DNA of 64,000 bases from Cerioporus squamosus (taxonomy: Eukaryota > Basidiomycota > Agaricomycetes > Polyporales > Polyporaceae). The stretch spans positions 248,001-312,000 of the forward strand of contig JABYQS010000023.1 in the NCBI GenBank assembly GCA_022592435.1, in the 5' to 3' direction. Shown here in pieces: positions 1 through 13,437 of the stretch. The stretch's first letter is position 1. Every line of letters begins with the position of its first letter. The position numbers and the translations under genes are program-made. The notes under the pieces are model-generated. The model was not told where the DNA came from and ran no database searches. It saw nothing but the letters and a program-made list of their open reading frames with translations.

Positions 1-3000
1 CAAGGAACACGTCGAGATACCCACGCGTCTAGTGAGTACCTCTTCGATTACGTCCTTTTCGACAACCACTTTACTATGCGCGTTCACGCACTTCAAGCGA
101 GTACTGCAGCCGGCCGCGGGTGAACCCGCTTTGGCTCTAGCTGATGCTGGCAACTTCTTCCACTGGCCGTCGAAATGACTCTACAAGTATCCGTGAACCA
201 TGTCGATGGATCTGGGCGAACTCCCCCATCTGGCAGGAACACGCTCATCCTGCGCCCGTGTCAGCGACGTCCCGGCGGTCGATGCATGCCTTCGATTGTG
301 CTGTAACGTCACCAGAAGGAAGACGTTCAAAAGCCGCTCTGTCAAGCGACGATGCGCGTCACCTCAGTGGATCGGGCAGAAGAGTCGATCATCAGCAGAG
401 CGTCCAAGCCACACGTTGGGTTATGTTTATCCTTTCCGTGCTGGCGCCCCGCCTGCCTTGAGCGCATCTGTCTATCGCAGACATCAGTTTAGCGACAGGG
501 ACAGCCCTGCAGTGCCGTGAATAGCTCCCCGTCACGGTCGATGTGTGTCCACTTTGCGGCAGCACATCTTACCCAAAGAGCGGACTTGCGCGCCTCGACC
601 GATACTTTTGACGTCGACGTCGGGCAGCACAGTTCCGCGCCCCGTTTGACGCGTACGTTAACCATCGTTTGGCGGGAAACCATTGCCGGTAATGGGCCAG
701 TTGTAATTCCAGCGCAGGGTCCCTATGTCTTTGCGTTCGACACCTCCGAGAATATCGCGGTACGCCCAGCTTCAGTGTCTGCACCCGCGTTGTTCTGATC
801 ACAGTCGGATCCAGACACTGCTGGCGGAGCAGCTGACAACGAGTCGCCTCGGTGAGGTATCATTCGGGTCCCGTGTGGTGCTCAGCAGCTCGATGCGAGT
901 AGGGTGATCGCTGTCCCTCCTGGAAGACGTCCAGACGACGATAATGCGGTCCCCTGAAGCCCGAAGATGCGGAAGCTCCAGCTGGGGCCCCTGGCCATGC
1001 TTGCGACCCGCCATGAGGTGTGGAACTAGCGGTCGTGGCGTGGCGAAGGAGAGTTTGCGTAAGTTCCTGTCTGCCATGCCCCATCATGCGCTCATTACGT
1101 GCGTGCTTCATCGCAGCCCTAGTTTGGCCGAGCTAGTGCGACAGACGCGGGTACCTTCGGCCCCGACCCCAGTCTCCCGCGCCTTTCTCTCCCTCCCTCC
1201 GGTTGTCTGCGCCTCCGTCGGGTCAAACATCGTCGAGACATCACTAATGTTCATCGGGCTAGGTCCACAGGTGAGTTGTATCAGTGGCCGCCAAGTTTTA
1301 TTCCAACTGATAGAGACCCTTGATATTCATGTGGTATGGAAGATGGTCGTGAAACGAGTTAGTTGTACGAGAGGTCCTGCTGCGATGCGCATTATCTGCA
1401 CGACCCCGTTCGAACTCGCTCCGTGACCATGCCATCGCTGGCAGTCAGAGAGGGTCGAACGACCCCAACCCTGTCAGCCCTCAAGCCATGTCGCAATCAC
1501 CGACCCTCATGACTCTGTCGGATGGTACAAAACGTTTACACTAACGCGCATGCTGAGACAACAGCTCCGATCCGGTTTGGTCCTAGACCTCTTACGGAGG
1601 TGGGTTCTTTCATTGAACTCAAGCTCAGCGGCTCACCGCGAAGAAGGACGAACACGCGGCCTTCATCCCTGGAGGGACTTCAGGCACGTCTTCGTCTCTC
1701 ATCCTACGCCCCTCCTCACGCAGATCATCTTAGCTTTCTCTCGGGATTCATGCATGCAGGTACAGACTCTGACGAGACGCACAATCAATCCCTTCGGATA
1801 GTTCGCCGAGCTTGATCCGCCTCGGGCAAGATTGGGAGTGTCTCGTCACCAAGCCTTCATCGGATCTTGGTGCTGCGCGAGCGCCGAAGGGAGGGTCAAA
1901 GACGAGCTCCTGGCCTAGAAGCATCAGTCCTTTCATGGTGGAAACCGCTACCAGGTAAGGAGAACCGCTTCCGGCACGCCTGACGCCACTGATATCTCCG
2001 GCGGGAGCTCAGTGCGTATTCGAAGTCCGTACTCGCTGCCAGCTGGACAGAAGCGTACACCGCCATCTCTTGCACAGAAACTGCATGGCTTGAAGCAGAC
2101 GCACTAAGGGGAAAGAAGCAGATCTAGAACGGCCCGCTCGCTCGATCCGATTGATATTGAACGCTTTCATTAAGAGGACAGGTCAGCTGGCCCTTCCCAG
2201 CTATCATAGTTGACAGCGAACCTCCCCAGTCGAACCTCACGCAAGGAAGACTTGCTTCGTTTCATAATGAGACGATCTCCCGCTATCCGGGCGCGAGTCG
2301 GACGGTCGATGCCACCGCCTGATTTTGCTCCAGTTGGACGTGTCGTGTGTGAAATTTGCGGCCTCCGGTGCATACCGCCTAGTGCCCGTGTACATGCTGG
2401 CAGTCCTGGAAGTCGGTCCCGTTCACCATCCCTTGTGTCGCAGATTGTGCATTCCAGAGGTGCGTTCTCTCCTTTCTCGGATGAGCGTATATTGAATGCG
2501 GCAGTGTCTTCTCATCCTTCGGCAGCCCCGACTTTCCCATCCAATACCTTCCGGCGGCTTCTAGCTAACGGCAATGATTGATGGTTTGCACACACTAGGG
2601 CTCAATGACGCAGTCTGAGAATGCGGAATCCAGAGAAGCCTCACACTGCAATTCGCATCTAGCAAGTTACCTGTATTTCGCGTGGACGTTGCCCTTTGTC
2701 CTCGTTCCGGGATACTATCCCGGGCCTTCAACTCTCGGCACCTCGTTCCTCACCGCCAGCGTGCTTTCTTGAGCGTCGGCGGAGGCTGTCGTGACTTTCC
2801 GCCTGACACTGAGCGTGAGTTGCGTCATCACAAGCGGTTAACGCCTGACAAGGACGAGCGAGGCCTCGGGAAGCAGGTGCGTACGTTATCGCGCATTCAA
2901 ACTCGTGACGCTGATACCGGCGACTGCTGATGAATACTTCGCTGTTCGCTGAGGTCTTCGGGTCCAAAGTGCGGTGCAAGTGCGGCCGCAGAACAACCCA

Positions 3001-3830
3001 GCCGAAGAGTAGATCGCAGCACAGCTGAGGGAAGCGCTTACCTCACCTTGGTGTTTTCTGTTTGGACGGTGATTCGGGAAGAGAGCGTTCCGGTGGTTGA
3101 CACTTTCTGCCTACTGCGACCCATCCGAGCGGACTCGAGGAAGATGGCGATACCGACTCCATGTTGCTATGGACAGCGCGTGCCGCAGCTTTGAAGCACG
3201 AGGTATGTCGTGCTGCTGTCTGGGCATATTTGGAGCGTCGCTGACCTACTGTCTGTGCCTCATGTTATTGCTGTGGTCAAAGACATGTCCACTTCGGTGG
3301 TTAGCGCCTCTTGTTTATGCCGACGAACGCGGACGGGGTCCTCCCAACCATCTAGAGACACGTCTTTACACAGGCTGTGTTCGTACCGTATGGCCTTTGC
3401 GATGGCTAGAAAGGTCTCTCCGATGCGTACAAGGCCACGTTTGATAAAGTTCAGTCTTATTCGCGGCGCATCGTGTAAAATACTGCATTGCGGCCCGGGG
3501 GCCAAGGAGTCGGCGCACCTGCTGTTCCTGAGCTTTTGAGAGAACGATGGCTGCTTGCTGGCACCTGTCACCTGCACAAGGGAAACCTTGGGATTGCGAT
3601 GGGACATTCACACTTGGTGAGTTCAGTAGGAAAACAAAGCCGGCTGAGGCTACACGAGGCAAACCATCACCTGAGCGGCCCGTCGGCGACCAAGACATCA
3701 CCGGGTTCGCCGCCGGGCGCTTGTACGGCTTGTCCTCGACGCCCATCTCGCTCTTGCTTTCATTTGCTCTCGCTGCTTTTCCGGTGTATCGATATCGTCA
3801 ATCATCTTCTTGCTTGAACCCGAAGACATA
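1..3830. other. Gene-poor stretch, nothing recognised
   Basis: No open frame here reads like a known protein on either strand. Frames are short, in competing phases, and none joins across plausible introns into a recognisable domain. No terminal inverted repeats, long tandem repeats or reverse-transcriptase motifs were seen. The last few hundred bases should contain the promoter of the Ubc7-type gene that starts at 3831. A lineage-specific gene with many short exons, or an old transposon relic, cannot be excluded by eye. Confidence 0.5.
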
Positions 3831-5396
3831 ATGAACTCACGAGGAAGCAACGCAACCGCTCTGCGCCGTCTCATGACCGAGTACAAGCAACTCACCTCGC
3901 AAGGTGTGACGGATCGTCCAATCCACCGTCTGTGGCAACCCAAGTAGATGCTCATGCACGGCCTGGAAATGAACCTCCTGTAGGCGCACCGGATGGGATG
4001 TTTACTGCCGGTATGGTCCATGCTTTCCGACCTAGAGATAGACTCAATACGGCGCTGAACCCGGCGCGCAACTTCTCCCCCTCATCACACCCGGAAAGGC
4101 CCCATCTCCGAGTCCGACTTCTTCACATGGGAGGCCTTGATCGTAGGCCCCAAGGACACCCCATTTGAAGGAGGTGTTTTTCCCGCCATCCTCACGTTTG
4201 TACGTACGCTGTATGTACAGCGCGACATACCCATTTGCTGACAACCGCTCGTGCATCATACCATTTCTGCTGTCATGACCACGTTGCCCTTGGCCACCGT
4301 CGCAACTCCCCATGCGTGTCGATCGCAATACCTCAGCCATCCGACTACCCTCTATCTCCGTTCAAGATGAAGTTCGACCCCCCGTTGTTCCACCCCAATA
4401 GTAAGTGCTGACGGATAGATACTGCGGAGTGAACTTGCGGATGCGCTCAATCGGCTTCTCGCTGATGAGTCCTGCACTGAGCACCCTGCGTCGCTGGGAG
4501 ATACAGTGGCGTGTGGGAAAGACCTATGCTATCCTTAGTGGAAGACCGATGTAGACCACACGGCAGGGATTTCGACGCTCCCAACGGGAGAAAAGGCATG
4601 CCAATGGGCGAGAGGTCGTCTGCAGAGGTTGCATCTTGGACGCCTTCTATCTGGGTCCAGGCGAGCAGGAAACTTTTCAGCCGGCGGCGCTTTGAACGAG
4701 ACATAGGGTCTCCGCGCGCGGTGTATATTCTGGACTTCTCGCTCGCCTGAAGCGCGAGTGTTCCTGCCGTGCCAATCCCTCTGTCGTCTGGCACAGGGTT
4801 TTCGCCGAGACACGCCCGAGATAGGAGGATTCTCTTTCTCTCTGGGCATCTGTCATCTGCAGATGTCAGTCCCATACTGGTAGAGCATGGTCATTGGCCG
4901 CGCCGTGCCGTAGATGCGACTTCCATGCGCTTGCCCGAATGTACTGACACACGCGTTCCGTCCCCGCTCCGTTCGTTTGTGCATCATTCTAATCCCCTCT
5001 CGCAGTTTACCCGGATGGTACGGTCTGCATCTCAATTCTGCACACGCCCGGCGACGACCCGACCATGTACGAGCAAGCATCCGAGCGCTGGAGCCCCGTG
5101 CAGAGCGTCGAGAAGGTCATCTTGAGCGTTATCTCGATGCTCGCAGGTGCGCCCGTCATCTATTCAGACCGTGCCTGGAGTTTGTGCGATTTATCTCCTC
5201 ATTTCGATGCTATTTTTGCATGTGCAGAACCGAACTTGGAGAGCGGCGCAAACATCGACTGCTGCAAGCTTTACCGCGACAACCGGGCGGTGGGTGTCGA
5301 GGCAGGCAGGGTTTCGGCTTGACTGATGTGGGAGCCCTTTTGCAGGAGTACGAGCGCATAGTCAAACAGACCATCCGGGAACAACTGGGGTTATAA
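3831..5396 (+). CDS. UBC7: Ubiquitin-conjugating enzyme E2, Ubc7/UBE2G2 type
   Basis: E2 enzyme that takes ubiquitin from E1 as a thioester and passes it to substrates with an E3; Ubc7/UBE2G2 works at the ER membrane in ER-associated degradation (family knowledge). Seven exons join in frame: 3831-3903, 3984-4010, 4099-4199, 4337-4400, 5006-5146, 5228-5289, 5346-5396, giving 172 residues, close to the family length. It begins with an [13 protein letters not shown] helix. The HPN motif is at about residues 86-88 and the catalytic Cys at about 96 in VCISIL. Cys is followed by the acidic-loop insertion [11 protein letters not shown] typical of the Ubc7/Cdc34 group, then [10 protein letters not shown]. 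The fourth intron (4401-5005, 605 nt) is far longer than the others. The 5' end rests on a single ATG in a good family-like context. Confidence 0.93.
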
Positions 5397-8245
5397 TCAC
5401 CCGTGGAACAATCGAAGGCACGCGACACGGAGGAGACCTGCACGGACACCCCTCTTGGCTCGGAGCGCTTGGAACCTAGTGCGGGTCTGAGTGGTTCGTT
5501 GCGTCTCAGCATCTGCGCCGAGCCCTCTTTGCATGCTTTGACTAGGCAACCTGGGAATTGACCATTTCAATGTAACAACAGCTTCACGTCACCTCATCAG
5601 CGTACCATGACAACTACTGCAGCACAGTCCTCGTGTCGGCGTGAAGTATGAGCCTGTCTACAGCTCACATGTCTTTGTCCTGGCGTGTTTTCCGATGCGC
5701 TCAAGCAAGCTTAAGCTCACAGTGCGGCGCTCCGTACATGGCTAGGGCCGACCATGCAAGGTTCTGCAACGTATCGTGGCACGGGCCGCTGAAGAATGCC
5801 GTTACCGCCGTTACGATTCGACGCTCCTCTCCCGAACAAAAACCCTATCCGCCAGTTATGGGGTACCAGATGGGGTCCTCTCACAACCATTACTGAGGTG
5901 TGCCTTCGCCACCAGCCGCCACTGCTCGCGCGGGACTGTGTCTACTGAAGCTACGTGCGACTCGTACAGGGAAGGATGGTGGCGGCGAAGCTAGAACCAC
6001 CTGCTGCTTCACGTACGCCTGGGTCCAGAACTCTGTCCTCCGTCCGCCGAGCATCAAGCATGCCCTTCGGTGGTCGACGTCTGCCACATGGCGCAGTCCA
6101 CGACACGCCGCACCACACGCCGCGCCACACGCCGACCCACCCGCAGTGTGGCCATATGAACGTGCGATTTGCGTCCGACCGGCTGGGAGGGTCGCCCAGC
6201 CACTTGCGTATGCGCGTCCCTGGGTACGTAAAGCGACCCGTGAGCTGTTAATGTTAACGTTAGCGTTGCCCCGCGCAGTGCCCTCCCCGGCAGTCCGCGG
6301 ACGGCCGTGTGCTTCCGCGCGCAACGGCGTGGAACCACGGACGGCTCAGAGCAGCGATCTCGCGAGCCCAATCTCCAGGAGTCCTGCACCTTCCCGCATC
6401 CGGGCTAGCGCTGTGCGTAGTAGCGTGGCACGCTTCACGCTGTGGGCAAGCTTGTTCGCGTCGCGGGTCCCGGGATCGTGCCACCTCTCGTCCCTCCGCG
6501 GCTGGTGGCGGGGTGGCAACGCGCGCATATGGACGGGCTGTCGCACGACCCAAGCCGCGAGGCAGTAGGCTCTGCCAGTGTGTGGTACGCCGAACGCCGA
6601 CCGCTGAACGTTACGTTGGTGGTTGAACGCTGATGGCTGAACTGAACTGAACTCGGTGCTAGTGCGGGTGCGGGTGCATGTTGTGCAGGTTCCCGTGCCT
6701 CTGACATGCCGTAGTACGGCCGTACGTCCGTCGTCCGATGCATGAGCTGGGCGCAGCCCGACACCTCCGTGGATGGCGATGCACATTTTTGGCCAAGCGG
6801 TGGTCCAGGGAGGCCCCGCATCTACTCGCCTTCTCCATTCGTGCATCCTTGTTCTGCCTCGCGCCCAAGCGTCGGGAGCAAGCCCCGCGGGGCGCAGAAC
6901 GAGACGCCTGGCCCACCCGCGCGTCCCGGTACGGCGTACATCCTTGGAACATTACACCACAGACAAGTAATGCTTACTGGTGGAACACGCTTCCCCATCA
7001 GCTGCGAACCCACCATTTGGTAAGTGCCATTCAATCCCGAGTCGCTGCTCGCCGCCTTCGTCCCGCGTCTCTCGCACACGCGCGGTTCGAGAAGTTATTT
7101 CAGAGCAGGCTGCAGCACCACGTCCACCCACAAGCACCCTCCTGCACCGGCGCTATTGATGGTCTTGGTCTTGAACGGTAACCCGAGCGCGGCCGAAGAG
7201 CAGCTGCCAGTCCGGCGTTGGGCTTGATAGATACATAGATATTCGTCACCGGAACTAGCACATATACGGCGCCGCGGAGCGCGTTCTGTAAGTGCCTACG
7301 GGGTGCACGCCTCACGGACCCCGGCATTCCGCTAGTAGCTTTGACATGTGCGTATATGATAAGAATAATCCGGGACCGGGGTTCTGAGGACGCATGAGAG
7401 CGTGAGCTGCACACGACGCTAGTACAGTCCCGTACTAGGCGGAACTTGAGGCATCCTCTGGCCGGTGCAATCATCAAACATGCATCATCCAGCTGTCTGC
7501 GCACGGACCGCATAAGTACACGATGCATGAATTCAGGGTTCTTGTGCACCAACGCAGCAACGCACCACTGTACAGGGCTCGTGGGTGCGCCCGAAGTTGA
7601 CGCGTTGCACAACTCCGCCCAGAGATTCATCACCTCCAGACGGCCTTGCCCTAGCACTAGTATAATCTGACTAACTGCGGCCTGATGCATGATGCAATTA
7701 CCAGCCTGTCAGGCTTCCAGCCTCTAGAGCAGCTCTGTCGAGACAGCGCGGACACACGCTATACTTACCATTAATCCCGGAGATCTATCTGTTCTCGATG
7801 GACGATGACGAGAGCAAGGCCGACGTCACGGCGGCAGGATGGATGGGATGATATAGTCGCAAATCGCATGCAATACGTATTACAGGAGCTTCCGTGTAGT
7901 AAGGTCTACATACTTATAAGGAATACAATTACCGAAGGCCCGTAGATCGTAGTAGACAAGTTACAGAAGATTGGGGAGATATATGTAGTGAACACTGTTC
8001 GACGTGCGGTTGTATCATATCGCTGGTATGTGTGCAAGTTTAGACGGTCAACCGCGCTCGGCGGCCATCCCTCGGGGGCCGGGAGGTCCAACAGTCGCTG
8101 TCAGAGAAGTGCAAGGCGGTGCATGTCCCGCAGCGTCCGTCGAACCACATCCGCGGGTGAACAGAGAGAAGGGAAGAGAGGGGCTGTAGAGTCGCAGGGG
8201 TGGATGGGTCCGGCATCAGCACTAGAGCACAGGGCGCGCGCGGGC
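5397..8245. other. Intergenic, GC-rich middle, no gene recognised
   Basis: Between the Ubc7-type gene and the 3' end of ALO1 I can assign no gene. The portion around 5900-7200 is GC-rich and therefore carries many overlapping open frames in all phases, a composition effect. Short direct repeats occur: CACACGCCG-like units around 6100-6140 and three GAACT units near 6640-6655. None forms an array long enough to call a minisatellite. Confidence 0.5.
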
Positions 8246-10351
8246 TCATTGAATCTCCTTGAAGACGCGCTGGCCGTACTCGGGGCCCTTCTTCCCGAAG
8301 ATGTGGCGTTCGACGTACGGGTTGCGGAACATGCCGTGCGCGTCGACCTCCTCCAGCACTCGCACAAAGTCGTCGAAGTGCTCGTAGTGCTTGCGGAGCT
8401 CCTCGGGGCCAAAGGGGTGCGTCTTCGCCCAGTGGGGCCTGCCCCCATGGCGAATGAGGATCTGCTCAAAGCGCGAGAACAGCTTCTGGTAGGGTACGTT
8501 CAGGCCATACGGTCTGTGGCGCGGGAGGTGCCGATGGATCGTGCGAGAGGAGATGACGCGAAGGGGTAAGGGGGATGGCAATGCAGGAAGACGAAGCGTG
8601 GTGTAAGGAAGCGGAAGGGCGGAAGAGCGAAGCCAGCGGGAAGTTCCGAGACATGCGACATGTGGCAATAAGCGAAGTGGTCGGAACGACGGAGCGGAGA
8701 TGGCACAGGACGACGCAAGGCACAGGACGCGTGCAGGCGAGGCGACAAGAGATGGCGACGAAAGGAGATGCGAAAAAAAAAAGATCAGAAGCAGGTTCAT
8801 GACGGTGCGGAGTTGGAGAAGCACTCACTTGTACTGGACGATGCCTATCCAGCACGTCCGCTGGCCGTAACTAGGGCTCAGCCAGATGTCGTCCTTATCC
8901 GAGAACCTGATCTCCAACGGGCAATGGGGCCGCAGGCCGGACGGGTCAGCAAACTCCCCATCCAGCCAGTCTCGCAGTTCGAGGAGGCACGCCCGGGTGT
9001 TCTCGATGGGTATTGCCCACTCGGTCGTGTATTGCGGATACTGTTCGCAGCAGCGATGCGAACACCGAGGCATTCGATCAGCAACAATGTACCTCGAACC
9101 TGACAGGCCGGGGCAGGGTCGGAGGGAAGAGGAAGACTCACCTTGCAGTCAAGGTTGAAGACGCGGTGGCTGTCATCCACAGCAACGGAGCTTTCCGAGA
9201 TGAGCCAGGCAGTGACGCGGCCATACCACAGGTTGAGAGCCGGGAAGTAGCGTCCAAGGAAGAGAAGGAACTGAAGGAAGTGGTACCCAACGAGCGAGTT
9301 CCAGAGCCAGCTGCTTAGGGGCTTCTTTGGCTGTAAGACGGACACGGTCAGCGCCGGATCGCCGGGAGGGCGGCGACAGGTACGTACCTCGTGTGTCCTG
9401 GTGAAGATGCTCGAGCGGACGACATCGGCCTGCGGGAACCACCAGTACCGGACGTGTTCTGACTTGCGCGCAACCGTTTCCATGTTCCGCAAGGCGTCGT
9501 CGAAGGTGCGGCTCTCTTGAACATCCTTGAGCCTGAACGCTGGGTCCACCTGGAGCTGAATCTGCAGGATGAGGCCTGTGCTGCCTAGACCGCATAGGGA
9601 GGCGTGGAAGAGGTCGGAGTGTTCCGTGCGCGAACAGCGGACACGGGAGCCATCTGCCAGAAGGATAACTAACGAGAGGACGTCCATGGAGAGCACGGGG
9701 AAGTTGTAGCCAGTGCCGTGGGTCGCGGTGGTGACGACTCCGCCGAGGGTCTGGTCAGAGATGGAGCCGAGGTTGCGCATGGCGAGGCCATGGTCGGCGA
9801 GGACAGCATGGAGCTTGTTGAGGACGATGCCTGCCTGGCAGACGACGTAGCGCTTGTCGCAGTTGACCTGTGGCGAGAGTTTGGTCAGCGGGGGAATCGA
9901 ACTTGCGGACGGCAAACGGCGAGAGTGCCTGGCCCACCCCGATCGGACGCGATGGCCGCGGCGGGGATCTCCGGATGACGGAAGATGGCGCGGGCCAAAG
10001 ACGGGCAAAAGGGCAGACAGCGATGGGACGCACCTCGATGACCTTGTCCAGCCTCTCGGCCCGCAACATGAAGCCGGACGTGCACGCAAGGTCGCTCGGA
10101 CTGTGGCCGCACCCGACCACACGCACAGTCTTCTTCTCGAGTCGCGCGAGCTCCAGGATCTCTGCGCACTGCGCCTCGGTCTCGGGTTCGAAGACGGCGA
10201 GCGGTGTGCAGGTGTAGCTCAGGCCCCAGTTCGTGAACCTTGCCCGCGGGGAGTCGGCGCGGACCGCGACAGGCTCGAGAAGTTCGTAGAGCTCCGAGAC
10301 GCGGGCAGGGTGGGACGGGGAGGGAGGCGGTGCAGAGCATGGAGAAGGCAT
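8246..10351 (-). CDS. ALO1: D-arabinono-1,4-lactone oxidase
   Basis: FAD-dependent aldonolactone oxidase of the outer mitochondrial membrane that makes the last step of fungal D-erythroascorbate synthesis (family knowledge). Five minus-strand exons join cleanly: 10351-10034, 9867-9388, 9330-9142, 9040-8829, 8513-8246; 488 residues, slightly shorter than yeast Alo1. The N-terminal FAD-binding (PCMH/VAO) domain shows VRVVGCGHSPSDLA at about residue 75, the region where VAO-family lactone oxidases attach FAD (usually through a His), and then GSISDQTLGGVVTTATHG. The C-terminal ALO domain ends with HWAKTHPF and an RHIFGKKG stretch. A TATA-like box lies about 60 nt upstream. ATG 10351 is the first one before the conserved FTNWGLSY block. 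No defects seen. Confidence 0.94.
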
Positions 10352-13300
10352 GGCTGCGAGAGGGAGAGAGAGATGGTGTGGCTAGCATGGCTGGACAGAG
10401 GCAGGTCGCCTTTATAAGTTTTAGCCAGTCCCGATGGTGACTCCAGGGAAGGGAGGCTGCCTGCCTGTTTCGATCGATTGCTCAGCGGGTGAGACGACGG
10501 GGGCAACGGAGGAAACATCATGTCGGGCCAACCCGAGAGTGCCGCTGCCAACGCTGGCAAACGCCGGTGGGTATGTCGGGAAAAATAACTCCCAAGATTC
10601 GAAGGCGGGGCCAGAAACCGAGAGACAGATTTGGACTGGAACCACGGCGGTGGGCTGCGTGCGGACTCGGATCCGGGACGCAGCTGTCGCAGCTGCTGCT
10701 TCTGGGCGACCTGTCCTTCCCTCCGTGCCTCTCTAGTGCAGGGGGCAAGCGCACTGCGAGATAGACTTTGGTCCGTTTCCGGATTGCCGTTAGTGCCCAC
10801 CCTGAACCCATTTTCGCTGCAGGCAGACAACACGACAGACTTGGAGACGCCAAGATGCCCCCCCACGTCCGACTGAGCGGAACAGGTACATACGCCGGAC
10901 GTCTGGCTCTCATATCCTGCAGGCGCGGTTACACCTGCCGGAATGAGCGTCAGAGCACCTCCAAACCTGCTGGCGCCCGTGCCGCGCAGGTCGAGCAGCA
11001 GCTGGACGGACTTACGTGACTACCGCCAGCCATCGCCGCCCCGTCTGCGAAGTCGAAGAGCCTCCGCCACAGCCCACGCTCGCCCCCTTCCTCCCAACGC
11101 CATCTCTTCCGGCTCTCATCAGTGCCGCGTTCGTGGACGCCAGCGCAGGCCGCGGCCGTCACTCCGGGATCGAGCCCTAGACGATCTGCCCACAGCTGCC
11201 TCCAGGCAGCCAGACCATGTGCTCCGTCAGCCGCAATGTCGTAGGCGTCCCCGCAGCGCGGTACATAGCACATACAACGCTCGACTGCATCGTATCGTTC
11301 GTATCGTCGTATCGATAAGCCCCGCTCGTCGCTGTGGCATCTTGGTGGCATCATGCTGAGCAAGGACTGCTGAGCACGCCGCCGCGCGCACCCGGACGTG
11401 ACTCCGAGTCGGGACTCGGACGCGGCGCTGAGCTCAGAGCTCGCCATCTCGCCATCGGATTGCCCGAGTGTTCGCACATCGCCACCCCCGACTCAAGTCC
11501 CGACCCCAGATCGCCGTACGCACTGGCCTGGCACGACAGGGACTGCCGGCTCGGTCGCACACTATTACGGCGAGCACCCGGCGAAATACTTTCGCATCGC
11601 ATGGAGTCCGGTAACTGGAGTATGGGAAAGTGCGGGCTGCCCCTGCCACGCCTGCGTGCCTCGGCACGGAGACGATTGACGTCGACAGCCCGTTACACTG
11701 CTCAGGGCCTGAGGCCTGAGGCCTGTGATGGTATGTGTGCACATACCCCCAGTGCCACCGATGCTGTGACCCAGATCCATGCCCGCGTGTCGCTACCGGC
11801 ATATATGCGCTTCTTGTGCGCGAATTCGCCTGCTTGAGGCTTGAGCTCGTGCTGTCGAGTGTTCGCAGGCCTCGCAGCACTGTCCCTGAGAATAGCTCGC
11901 GACTCTATACGTGGCAATGTCGATGATGATCGGGAGACCCGGCGGTTGCGAATATAGAGTCTAGAGAAGGTGCGCAAGTCCCAGAGAATCTCGAGCATTT
12001 GAACAGATATAGACCGTAGGTGTAGGTTGGGGACATGGGATCCTAGAACGGATCCGAAGACCAATGTCGGTAGTTCCAGGAGCCGTGAGCGTGTCGCCTG
12101 CGTGTCGCACGGACAGTAATAGTGCGCTGAGAGCAAGAATAACCAGAGCTATTCCCAAGCGATGTTGGCCACACCATTCGTCGCGCACGTGGCGCAGTAA
12201 GCGTGCGTCGTCTACCGGCCTGCCAGCTACTACCTCACGGTCGCAAGCACAGTGTGAGTCTCTGCAATTCGTCCCGCACAGTTCACGGCACTCAGTAAGT
12301 ACTGATCTGACGACCCCCAAGCTGAAGGCCACACGTCTAGCCCACTGCAGTCCGTGCATATGCACCTAGACTGCGCCAGCTTGCCGTTCATACCACAGTA
12401 AGCATACATTACTATTGTTCGGCTTTCCCGGACACTGCGTCGCTCAGATCATCATGTCACAACCACACCAGACCACACCAGACCGGAATCACGAACACCG
12501 GGACCGTGGCCAGGTAGCCGACTCGCGACCGGACGCTCGTACCTCCACCGCGGTACGGTTAATACTACTATCGCCAAACATGCTACCTGCCGCATCGAGT
12601 ATAAGCCCGAAATCTGGCAGGCGTCATTAACTATCATGATCCATACCACAGCGCATCGGCTTGCATCTCAATGCAAACCTACAGCCCCCGGTATCGCCGC
12701 AATGCGCACCATTATAGACTCAGAGCGTGTTCCCCCCTGGCCTGACGTGACATCAAGCACCAGCTAGTGCGCAGAATCTTTCTGACGCGTCTTGGCCGCA
12801 ATCTTCTTTCTCAATTGTGCGTTTGCTCCCGGAGCCTGTCGACAGGGCATGGCATGGCATGAGATGGCCCCGGGTGTAAGGCGAGGCAAGGTGCCCTGAC
12901 AAGAGGCGGCCGTGCAGATGGATCAGATGGGATGGTATTCCGCGGCAGATAGATGCGGATGCGCTGCCTGCGACGCGGATCCGGTCTTGTCTGGTGCTGT
13001 GGCACGGCGCAGACCCGGGCATCGAGAGCAGCTAGAAGCCCCGCCCCGTCTAGCGTCGCCTGCGATCTTCCAGTGTCGCTCCGAGGGGGCCCCAAGGAAC
13101 GCTGCGCAGTGGAACAGGTCCCGGAATAAGTGTGGCCAAGGCCCAAGGGGGTTCTGAGCGCACAGCCTGCTCTGTGACGAAGATGCAGGCGTGCATGCAA
13201 ATAAGTAAATCCTAAGCGTAAGCCATCAAGCAGTAGTACACATATAAGCAAGAGACAGGAAAGGCAGCTCTCTCCCGATAACCCACACGTCATCCCGAAG

Positions 13301-13437
13301 CGCACAGAGCAGATACGGGCCCATGACAGCTATGCAGTAGACAACGACGCACCCTCCAGCCCGAGGCGATATGCAGAGACACCGAGTCGTATCTGTAAAC
13401 CAGCTCTTGCCCATCAACAGCCTCGCCGCCCGTGCGC
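10352..13437. other. Intergenic block, no gene recognised
   Basis: About 3 kb between the 5' end of ALO1 and the 3' end of the HSPA12-type gene. It holds the ALO1 promoter at its left edge. Open frames are short and unlike known proteins. Small tandem motifs are present: GCCTGAG repeated near 11707-11728, two CCACACCAGA units near 12463-12482, and ATGGC units near 12847-12860. Nothing else supported. Confidence 0.5.
10411..10416 (-). promoter_or_regulatory. TATA-like box of ALO1
   Basis: TATAAA on the minus strand, about 60 nt upstream of the ALO1 ATG at 10351. Assigned by position and sequence only. Confidence 0.5.

Noticed and set aside
4401..5005. Possible box C/D snoRNA inside the long Ubc7 intron
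   Set aside because: A weak CTGATGA-like C box occurs near 4462 but no D box at a fitting distance and no terminal stem was seen.
5900..7200. Long overlapping open frames on both strands
   Set aside because: GC-rich DNA lacks stop codons; frames compete in all phases, show Arg/Ala/Pro/Ser bias and no family motifs.
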